DNA of 35,417 bases from a virus: positions 1 through 35,417 of the IMG/VR virus record IMGVR_UViG_3300027996_000094, one strand, 5' to 3'. Positions 12,952 to 20,039 of this stretch are shown here, piece after piece. The notes under the pieces are model-generated. The model saw only the letters and a program-made list of their open reading frames with translations, did not search any database and was not told the origin of the DNA. A program made the translations under genes and the position numbers. Positions within the stretch are counted from its first letter, which is position 1, and the number at the start of each line of letters is the position of its first letter.

Positions 12952-13818
12952 GTGCCAAGTCCAAAAAAAATTTCGGATATCAAGAATACCATATCTAGAG
13001 TTGCTCAAACATCTCACTATGAGGTAATGCTTGGTGGATTTTCATCCAAACTCAGGAGCAATTTTAGTGATTATTCAATTTATAAAAATTTTATTGCAAG
13101 AGATCTTGGGCTATTGTGCTATGATGCAACTCTCCCTGGTTCATCGCTTGCGACAACTCAGATTGAAGGAAACTTCACTGGTGTTCAGCAACAGTATGCA
13201 CATACAAGAATATTCAATAATATAACTCTAGGTTTCTATTGTGATTCTGATTACAATGTTCTAAAGTTTTTTGAATCCTGGATTGATTTTATTAGTGATG
13301 GTGGAACAGCAGATAAAAGAAATAAAGGATATTTTTATAGGATGAGATATCCAGATCAATATAAATGTGAGGGAATAAGAATCTCAAAGTTTGATCGAGA
13401 TTTTAGGAATGGTGTTCAATATAATTTGGTTTCTGCATTTCCAGTATCAATTAGCGGAACACCAGTTTCATATGAGGCATCAAATTCAATCTTAAGAATC
13501 AGTGTTGATTTTAACTTTGATCGTTATATCATGACCAGTCTTGGTAGTTCTGGTGGATCTGGTGGATATGCAAATGCAACATCTGCACCAACACTTTCTG
13601 ATCTATTTGATTTCAGCAATACTTTTAGTAGTAACAAAAATAATGGAGGATTCCAATATAATTCTTCATTGGAAGGATATTTCTCATCATCAAATTCCAA
13701 TAATACAAATCAACTCAATCAGGCATTATTGGATAACTGGATAAACTCCAAGTCACTAAGTTGGGATCCAAGTGCGGCTGCCTCATCTGATCAGTTGAAT
13801 TTTGTCTCAGCATCATAA
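12952..13818 (+). CDS. 54: Baseplate tail tube initiator gp54
   Basis: It uses a GTG start (PSPKKISDIKNTISRVAQTSHYEV), and the 288-residue protein has the tube-like pattern typical of gp54: LPGSSLATTQIEGNFTGVQQQYAHTRIF and GFYCDSDYNVLKFFESWIDFI. gp54 sits on gp48 and templates the first ring of tail tube protein. The C-terminal 80 residues are Ser/Asn/Gly-rich and low-complexity. The gene diverges from gene 4 and opens the long plus-strand tail cluster. Confidence 0.9.
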   Translation: MPSPKKISDIKNTISRVAQTSHYEVMLGGFSSKLRSNFSDYSIYKNFIARDLGLLCYDATLPGSSLATTQIEGNFTGVQQQYAHTRIFNNITLGFYCDSDYNVLKFFESWIDFISDGGTADKRNKGYFYRMRYPDQYKCEGIRISKFDRDFRNGVQYNLVSAFPVSISGTPVSYEASNSILRISVDFNFDRYIMTSLGSSGGSGGYANATSAPTLSDLFDFSNTFSSNKNNGGFQYNSSLEGYFSSSNSNNTNQLNQALLDNWINSKSLSWDPSAAASSDQLNFVSAS

Positions 13819-13824
13819 TAAATA
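13817..13824 (+). promoter_or_regulatory. Possible late promoter AATAAATA before gp26
   Basis: A one-base variant of TATAAATA, overlapping the gene 54 stop and 22 bases before the gp26 ATG. The flanking sequence is A-rich, so chance is a real alternative. Confidence 0.4.
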
Positions 13825-13845
13825 AAAAAAATATCATAGTATATT

Positions 13846-14562
13846 ATGCCTTTACCTAAGTCTACGACTCCTGTATATGAACTTGAGTTGCCTTCAATCA
13901 AGAAAACAGTTAAGTATCGTCCTTTCCTCGTTAGAGAAGAGAAAGTCCTCATCATGGCACTGGAAAGTGAGGATATGAAGCAGATTAGTGAGGCTGTCAA
14001 AAATGTCCTATCTGCATGTATCATGAGCAGAGGTATTAAGGTTGATACTCTATCAACATTTGATATTGAGTATCTATTTTTGAATGTTCGTGGCAAGTCT
14101 GTCGGAGAACTGATTGATGTTGTTGTCACTTGTCCAGATGATGGGGAAACAAAAGTAGAAACACAAATCAATATTGATGATATTCAAGTAAAATTTGACG
14201 AGGATCATTCTAGGGATATTAAATTGGACAATGACCTCACTCTCAGGATGAAGTATCCAGCACTTAGCGAGTTTGTGAAAACAAATTTCAATGGTGAAGA
14301 TATTGGTGTTGATCAGGGGTTTGAAATCATTTCAAACTGTATTGATCAAGTTTATAATGAGGAAGAATCTTGGAGCGCATCTGATTGTACCAAGAAAGAA
14401 CTCAGTGAGTTTGTTGGCAACTTGACATCTTCTCAGTTCAGTAAGATTGAGAAGTTCTTTACTACGATGCCAAAATTGAGTCATACATTGAAGGTGAAGA
14501 ATCCTAAGACTGATGTTGAAAATGAAATTGTTCTTGAGGGTCTGGCATCTTTTTTCGGATAG
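13846..14562 (+). CDS. 26: Baseplate hub assembly protein gp26 (PF12322-like)
   Basis: A 238-residue protein starting MPLPKSTTPVYELELPSIKKTVKYRPFLVREEKVLIMALES, the hallmark of the T4 gp26 baseplate family. It acts in hub assembly and is positioned where tail assembly chaperones occur in other phages. The last codons read TCT TTT TTC GGA TAG and contain the -1 slippery heptamer T TTT TTC. A conserved start-less frame continues beyond in the -1 phase. Hence two products are likely: 238 residues, and about 299 residues after frameshifting. Confidence 0.9.
   Translation: MPLPKSTTPVYELELPSIKKTVKYRPFLVREEKVLIMALESEDMKQISEAVKNVLSACIMSRGIKVDTLSTFDIEYLFLNVRGKSVGELIDVVVTCPDDGETKVETQINIDDIQVKFDEDHSRDIKLDNDLTLRMKYPALSEFVKTNFNGEDIGVDQGFEIISNCIDQVYNEEESWSASDCTKKELSEFVGNLTSSQFSKIEKFFTTMPKLSHTLKVKNPKTDVENEIVLEGLASFFG
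14550..14556 (+). promoter_or_regulatory. Predicted -1 ribosomal frameshift site T TTT TTC
   Basis: The heptamer matches X-XXY-YYZ in the gp26 reading phase and is followed by one codon and the gp26 stop. Slippage leads into the open frame at 14556-14744. An imperfect hairpin (ATGAGTC/GACTTCAT, 14572-14589) follows 15 bases downstream. Confidence 0.75.
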
Positions 14563-14744
14563 CCCTGGCACATGAGTCTCTGACTTCATACTATCAAACT
14601 AATTTTGCCTTAGTTCAGCACCATAAATATAGTTTGACGGAGTTAGAAGATATGATGCCATGGGAAAGAGAAGTATACGTTTCTCTTCTCCAAGCATATC
14701 TAGAGGAAGAAGAATTAAAACGTAAACAAGCAAATGGCATCTAA
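14556..14744 (+). CDS. gp51-like short frame, probably made as a gp26 frameshift extension
   Basis: The frame encodes about 62 residues (LAHESLTSYYQTNFALVQHHKYSLTELEDMMPWEREVYVSLL, given here as two adjacent blocks: LAHESLTSYYQTNFAL and VQHHKYSLTELEDMMPWERE). From memory, cyanophage genomes label this short protein gp51. No ATG, GTG or TTG occurs between the preceding in-frame stop (14535-14537) and the conserved block, so normal initiation would lose that block. The helical L-T-E-L-x-x-M-x-x-x-E-R-E-x-Y pattern resembles C-terminal extensions of tail assembly chaperones. It overlaps the tape-measure candidate by 11 bases. Confidence 0.75.
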   Translation, partial: RIALAHESLTSYYQTNFALVQHHKYSLTELEDMMPWEREVYVSLLQAYLEEEELKRKQANGI

Positions 14745-16434
14745 GATAACAATCGACACATCCAAACTTTTACCTGCTGTAGGCCAAACCTCAGCAGGTC
14801 GTGGTGGTGCAATTGTTAAATCAACTGGTGGTGGGATTGTAAGAAGTTTAGGGCAATCATTTTCTGGTGCTGTACAAGAAATAACTAATGTTAGAGAGAA
14901 GCAGCAGCAACAAACATTCACGTTTCTCTCTAGACAATTACAGGCAATCAATAATAATATCTTAGCCGTTGCGAATAATATTACGGCACTCACAAGTGCA
15001 TTGCAGGCGGATACAAGACAAGAAGAAGCAAATATACAACAAACAAGAGTTCAAAGAATTAAATCTGCGGAGAAAGAATCTTTTGGTCGTGCTGAGAATA
15101 TTCTAGAGAGTAGAATTGTTAGGGCAATAACAAAACCAGTCAAGAAAATTACTGGTGCCGTTCAGGGTGGATTGAATAAACTTAAAAATGCACTCATGCT
15201 TCTTTTTGTTGGATGGTTGGGTGATAAAATATTTAAAATGTTCCAGGCAGATGCCGAGGGAAATGAAAAAGAATTTGAGAATCTAAGGAATCAAGTTGTT
15301 ATTGCTCTAGCAGCTGCTGGCGGAGCATTTTTAGCATTAAATGGTGGATTGCTTGGAATAATGAAAACTATTGGTGGAATAGCAGCTTCTGTTGCTGGAT
15401 TTCTACTCAAAAAACCATTCCAATGGTTAAAGAATTTATTTTTCCCGGCTAGAAGACCTCCAGTAACTGGTGGCGGTAAAGGTGGTCGTGTTCCCCCTGT
15501 CACTGGTGGCGGTGGTACTGGTGGTGGTCGTGTTCCCCCTGTCACTGGAGGTGGTCGTACTGGTGGTGGAACTACATCACCACCTCAAACTAGAGGTGGG
15601 TTGGGTGGAATTTATGATAGGTTCAAAGGTGGTCTTGGTAGAATGGTCCCAGGTCCAATCAAAAATAATGCGCCAAAACTGAAGAACTTATTTGCAAGAC
15701 CAAAAAATGCAGTTGTCGGTCTTGGAAAAGGACTACTTCCATTTTTGGGCAAAGTTTTAGGTGCAGCTACTTTTGTGCTTGGTGCAAGAGATAGAATAAA
15801 TCGTGGTCAAAGTCCAACACAAGCAGTTCTTGGATATTTGCCAGAATTCTTATTAACTTATGGTGGTGCAAAAATAGGATTAGGAGCAGGAGCTCTTGCT
15901 GGTGGTGGAATTTTGAGTGTATTATTAGCTATTGCTGGTGCTGGTCTTGGTGGTATGGTTGGTGGAATGTTAGGTCAACCAATCACTAATCTTATTGATA
16001 GTAATTGGAATCCAGAATGGGACAAAGCACTTGGTTTTATTAATGATCCCATTAGTAAATTCTTAGGAGATAAGGGATTGATTGAAAAAGCGGGAGCATC
16101 TACTTCAGAAACTACACCTACGGCAAAGGAATCTACTGCTCCTGGTAATGGGTCTGCAGTAAATCCAATACCAGATCCTAAATCTCCAACTGCATCTGCC
16201 GTAACACCATTATCAACAACAGAACCACGCGCAAGAGATTTAGCCGGGAGAGGCCCTGCAGAAGGTCAACCAACGTTTATTGATTTGACTGGTGGAATGT
16301 ATAATAATGATAAGCAGAAGAAAAGACAAATTTACCCAAGTACTACTGGAAAGAATGTTCCTCATATTCCAACTTCTGATCCTGCTAATCCGTTTAGAGA
16401 TTTTGCAAAGTCGATCTACAATGTTGCGGTGTAA
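14734..16434 (+). CDS. Tail hub / tape-measure candidate, 566 aa
   Basis: The product has a coiled-coil, Gln-rich N-terminal third (to about 130) and a hydrophobic block NALMLLFVGWLGDKI (about 152-166). Further hydrophobic segments at 185-225 are followed by a Gly/Pro linker with three PPVTGGG repeats (242-275) and a Gly-rich hydrophobic region (about 380-425). It resembles cyanophage tail structural proteins. Its length is near T4 gp29 (590, the tape measure), and it directly follows the gp26/gp51-like chaperone pair, as tape-measure genes do. The assignment is by position and architecture, not by identity. It shares the GWL block with the next gene. Confidence 0.6.
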   Translation: MASKITIDTSKLLPAVGQTSAGRGGAIVKSTGGGIVRSLGQSFSGAVQEITNVREKQQQQTFTFLSRQLQAINNNILAVANNITALTSALQADTRQEEANIQQTRVQRIKSAEKESFGRAENILESRIVRAITKPVKKITGAVQGGLNKLKNALMLLFVGWLGDKIFKMFQADAEGNEKEFENLRNQVVIALAAAGGAFLALNGGLLGIMKTIGGIAASVAGFLLKKPFQWLKNLFFPARRPPVTGGGKGGRVPPVTGGGGTGGGRVPPVTGGGRTGGGTTSPPQTRGGLGGIYDRFKGGLGRMVPGPIKNNAPKLKNLFARPKNAVVGLGKGLLPFLGKVLGAATFVLGARDRINRGQSPTQAVLGYLPEFLLTYGGAKIGLGAGALAGGGILSVLLAIAGAGLGGMVGGMLGQPITNLIDSNWNPEWDKALGFINDPISKFLGDKGLIEKAGASTSETTPTAKESTAPGNGSAVNPIPDPKSPTASAVTPLSTTEPRARDLAGRGPAEGQPTFIDLTGGMYNNDKQKKRQIYPSTTGKNVPHIPTSDPANPFRDFAKSIYNVAV

Positions 16435-16437
16435 GAA

Positions 16438-18537
16438 ATGGCAGAAATTAACACACCAGTACTAAGAAACGTATTCAAAAGATCCAGTATAGATGAGCAG
16501 ATTTTATCTCTGAGAAAAAATTCTATATTTGCAAGAAAGTCATCAATAAATGCAAGAAAGGTATTTGCAAGAAAGACTTTAGTTTCTGCTAAAGCTCAAC
16601 AAACAGAAAAGAGAATAAACTTTTTATTTGAAACTAAGAATCGAAGAAGAAGGAGAGAAGAATTAATAGAAGCAAATTCCACAAAGTCTGGATATATTAG
16701 TGGCGCAGTAAAAAATGCTCTAAGTCGAGGTAAAGGATTCATGGGTAAAATCATGGATTCCTTAGGATTTCTCTTACTTGGTTGGTTGGTCAATCAATTA
16801 CCAAGAATTCTAGCGTTCATCGATACTCTGAAGTTTCGTATTACCAATATCATTGATGCTGGTAAGAGTATGATTAGAAATATTGGTAATATAATTAATG
16901 GGATCGGTGGTGTCGTAAGTCAGGCGACACAAAACATTATGGATTTTAATTTCAAAGATTTTAATGATCCCAATGGAGAGTTTCAATCAAAGATTAAAGA
17001 GTTAGATAAAAATCTTCAAGATCTTGGTAATGATTTTGAAGATGCAAAGGTAAATGTATTAAATATTACAAATCCACCCACTGAAGAAGAAAGGAAACAA
17101 AAGGAAGAACAACCTGGAAAAGCTACTAGACCAGAAGAATCAAAAGAATATTATGGTCCTGGTGGTAGTCCATCAGGTTCTGGGCAAGGGCAAGCACAAC
17201 AACGACCTGAAACACAAATAACTCCAACACCATCTGCATCTGGCACTCCAGGTGCTGGACAAACCAAAGAAATGCGAGCATTGTTGAATGTAATTGCATA
17301 TGCTGAGGGTACGTCTGGAGAACCAAATTATGGGTATAATACTCATTATGCATATGATCAAACTGCAGACTTAAGTGCTCACCCAAATATTATTAAACGT
17401 GGTGGTGGACGCAATAGTGCGGCATTTGGTCGTTATCAGTTCATGCCTAGAACATGGATTGGTATTGGTGGTGCATGTAAAGCTGGTGGACCTATCCCAT
17501 ATACACCTGGAATGAGTATGTCTCCTGCAAATCAGGATAAGGGTGCCATTATACTTGCAAAAAGACGAGGAGTAACTCAGGCATTACTGCAAAAAGAAGG
17601 ATTTAGTATGAATGTATCCGCCAGATTGTCTGGTGAATGGGCATCAATTCCTAATGCTCAGGGGCAAAGTGCATATGGGCAACCAGTTAGAAAATATAAT
17701 CAATTAAAAGCCCTCTACGAAAAAGAGGTTGGAAAACCAAAACCACAGGTGCAAGCACCACCACCAAAACCTGCTCCAGCGCCACCAGTTCAACCCAAAC
17801 CACAACAGCAATCTCAAACTACTGCACCATCTAGTTTGATGCCAGTGTCTGGAACCACTGGTAGCGCACAAGCACCTCAAGGTAAAGGATCTAGAGTAAG
17901 TATGGCAACTTCTCCTTTTAGAAGAGGTAGTGGTGCAGTTATTACTTCTGGGATGGGTGAACGATGGGGCCGGATGCACAAGGGTGTTGATATTGGTGCC
18001 AATCGTGGAACTCCTTTACATTCATATCTTCCTGGAAAAATATATCAAACTGGAAAGTTAGGTGCAGCAAATGATGGTGGATATGGAAATTGGGTGTCAT
18101 GGAAGGATGATAAGTTTAATGCATATCATTTCTTTGGGCATATGAATACTCAATCTCCTTTAGGTCCAGGAAGAAAATTTAATGCAGGGGCCATGTTAGG
18201 AACTGTCGGTGGTTCTGGAGATGGAAATCCAAATAAATTTAAAGATCATCTTCATTGGGAGATTTCAAAAAATCAACCCGATGCAATGGGCAACTTTAAA
18301 CCACCCACTGATCCAATTACTTGGATCAATAATAATATGGTTCAAGGAGTTGCTGCTGCTCCAAAATCAACTGTAACTCAGAGTAGAGCAAAAGGAACGA
18401 CTATTGCAATGGTTCCAGTTCCCATTGAAACTGAAGTGCAGGTCCCAGTATCATCTGGTGGTGGGACAGGATTCAGTAAATCTAGTGGCACAGATCCATT
18501 AAATAGTATTAGAAATATCACTACAATGTACACATAA
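16438..18537 (+). CDS. Tail-associated lysin with GH104-like and M23 peptidase domains, 699 aa
   Basis: The N-terminus is basic and helical, with a hydrophobic SLGFLLLGWLVNQL block (109-122) paralogous to the upstream gene. Residues about 278-435 resemble the lambda endolysin/GH104 fold: AYAEGT with probable catalytic Glu290, GYNT, FGRYQFMPRTW, and EWASIPNA...YGQ. A Pro/Gln linker (about 436-475) follows. Residues about 495-625 form an M23 metallopeptidase with zinc ligands His514, Asp518 and His606 (HKGVD, HLHWE). It would cut both glycan and peptide bonds of peptidoglycan at the tail tip during DNA entry. It probably replaces the lysozyme domain of T4 gp5. Confidence 0.85.
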   Translation: MAEINTPVLRNVFKRSSIDEQILSLRKNSIFARKSSINARKVFARKTLVSAKAQQTEKRINFLFETKNRRRRREELIEANSTKSGYISGAVKNALSRGKGFMGKIMDSLGFLLLGWLVNQLPRILAFIDTLKFRITNIIDAGKSMIRNIGNIINGIGGVVSQATQNIMDFNFKDFNDPNGEFQSKIKELDKNLQDLGNDFEDAKVNVLNITNPPTEEERKQKEEQPGKATRPEESKEYYGPGGSPSGSGQGQAQQRPETQITPTPSASGTPGAGQTKEMRALLNVIAYAEGTSGEPNYGYNTHYAYDQTADLSAHPNIIKRGGGRNSAAFGRYQFMPRTWIGIGGACKAGGPIPYTPGMSMSPANQDKGAIILAKRRGVTQALLQKEGFSMNVSARLSGEWASIPNAQGQSAYGQPVRKYNQLKALYEKEVGKPKPQVQAPPPKPAPAPPVQPKPQQQSQTTAPSSLMPVSGTTGSAQAPQGKGSRVSMATSPFRRGSGAVITSGMGERWGRMHKGVDIGANRGTPLHSYLPGKIYQTGKLGAANDGGYGNWVSWKDDKFNAYHFFGHMNTQSPLGPGRKFNAGAMLGTVGGSGDGNPNKFKDHLHWEISKNQPDAMGNFKPPTDPITWINNNMVQGVAAAPKSTVTQSRAKGTTIAMVPVPIETEVQVPVSSGGGTGFSKSSGTDPLNSIRNITTMYT

Positions 18538-19805
18538 TGTCAGCATCAGAATATTCAAAAATTTTACAATTTGAAATCACAAGTGCTAACGGAGAGAAAA
18601 CCGTTGATGTCAGTGGTGGATTTGGTGGATATTTCACATTTTATGAGGATATATTTTCTCCAGTGATGACTGCAAATACTATCATCATGGATTCTGGAAA
18701 GAATAGTATTACCAGTAAAAAATATAATGAAACTCTGTTTTCGGGTTTACCTCTCAATGGAGGCGAAAAGGTGAAAATTAAGATTCAGAATCAGAATGAT
18801 CAGATTCTAGATCTAAAATCCATGGTTTGTTATAAACCATCATTGATGAATACTAAAGATAATAAACAGACCACTGGTTTGAGTATGATTTCTGATGACT
18901 TTTTTAAAAATGAAAAGGTGAGAGTAAAGAGAAAACTAAAAGAAAACCCAACACATGAAAATGTAAGAAGTATTCTCAAGACAGAGTTGAATACTGATAA
19001 GGAGATACAACTTTCACCCGCAACATCAAAGTTTTCATATCAAGGTAATAATAGAAAACCATACACTGTCATCATGAGCATGGCCCCTCAGACAGTTGGG
19101 GATAAACCTGGAAAGGTTGCTGGTTATATTTTTTATCAAACAAGACGTGGTTATAATTTCAGATCAATTGATGAATTGTCTGCACAACCTCCAATTGAAA
19201 ATTATTATATGTCAAATGTGATGCAAACTCAGTATGACCCGAAAAGTGGTAATCCTGATAAAAAAATTCTTGCCTATAATCAAGAGATGGTGGGTGACTA
19301 TATGAAGAAAGCTCAGACTGGCTCTTTTGGTGCGATTAGATATAATTTTGATCCATTTCTTCAAGAGATGGATGATAATGCAACTTTTGATTTTGCACTT
19401 CAAGCAAACTCATCTAGTTTGCTTGGTAAGAATGAATATAAACTTTCAGATGAAGAAATTGAGGTTGGATCTAGGATATTTGTTGGTCTTAAAAATTCTC
19501 AAGATCCTCTCGATGCATCCAATCTAAACTTGGATTTTAGTTCATATTCCGCTTTAGCTTCAGGCAGATATAATATTCTTTTCACACAGGTGCTAAATAT
19601 TACAGTTCCATCTAACTTTGATCTACATGCTGGAGATGTAATTAACGTTGATGTTCCAAAAATTGGATGCAATTTTGAATTCGACAATAATCTCAGTGGA
19701 CTGTATTTAATTAAAGAACTGTGCCATTATATTGACGAGTCAAACTCCTACACATCTCTAAGACTTGTAAGGGACACGCAAGGTAGAAAAACCAAATTCG
19801 CATAA
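18537..19805 (+). CDS. Baseplate hub subunit, gp27-like
   Basis: A 422-residue protein with beta-rich N-terminal domains and a central AGYIFYQTRRGYNFRSIDELSAQ block typical of gp27/gpD-type hub proteins, where it precedes the second tube-like domain. T4 gp27 is about 391 residues. It forms the trimeric hub that adapts sixfold tube to threefold spike. It starts within the stop of the lysin gene (TAATG), so it is coupled. The hub assignment rests on pattern, length and location. Confidence 0.7.
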   Translation: MSASEYSKILQFEITSANGEKTVDVSGGFGGYFTFYEDIFSPVMTANTIIMDSGKNSITSKKYNETLFSGLPLNGGEKVKIKIQNQNDQILDLKSMVCYKPSLMNTKDNKQTTGLSMISDDFFKNEKVRVKRKLKENPTHENVRSILKTELNTDKEIQLSPATSKFSYQGNNRKPYTVIMSMAPQTVGDKPGKVAGYIFYQTRRGYNFRSIDELSAQPPIENYYMSNVMQTQYDPKSGNPDKKILAYNQEMVGDYMKKAQTGSFGAIRYNFDPFLQEMDDNATFDFALQANSSSLLGKNEYKLSDEEIEVGSRIFVGLKNSQDPLDASNLNLDFSSYSALASGRYNILFTQVLNITVPSNFDLHAGDVINVDVPKIGCNFEFDNNLSGLYLIKELCHYIDESNSYTSLRLVRDTQGRKTKFA

Positions 19806-19811
19806 ACTATC

Positions 19812-20039
19812 ATGGACTCCATCGAAACTCACATTGCAAAGGACAAAGAAATCCTTGACAATCCTTTGACTTCTCCAAATCAACGTCGTCATATTGAATC
19901 TGAACTTCATGATTTGGAAGATTATGCAGAAAATCATAAGTCGGATATTGAAGCCGGAGATCATCATGATCCCACACCTCTTGAGCTCTATTGTGATACC
20001 AATCCAGAAGCAGATGAGTGTAGGATATATGAAGACTAA
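19812..20039 (+). CDS. cp12: CP12-like Calvin cycle inhibitor
   Basis: CP12 is an intrinsically disordered protein that, when its Cys pair is oxidised, binds GAPDH and phosphoribulokinase and shuts the Calvin cycle. The 75-residue product ends LELYCDTNPEADECRIYED: Cys61 and Cys70 with the Pro/Ala loop between them and the terminal Y-x-D, matching the GAPDH-binding C-terminus. The N-terminal Cys pair and AWD-VEEL motif of plant CP12 are missing. Known cyanophage CP12s share this short form (from memory). With talC it favours the pentose phosphate route. It is embedded between two baseplate genes, so expression is probably late. Confidence 0.9.
   Translation: MDSIETHIAKDKEILDNPLTSPNQRRHIESELHDLEDYAENHKSDIEAGDHHDPTPLELYCDTNPEADECRIYED

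Noticed and set aside
14623-14630. CATAAATA resembling a late promoter
   Set aside because: It encodes the conserved HHKY of the gp51-like frame and lies about 100 bases before the next start inside coding sequence.
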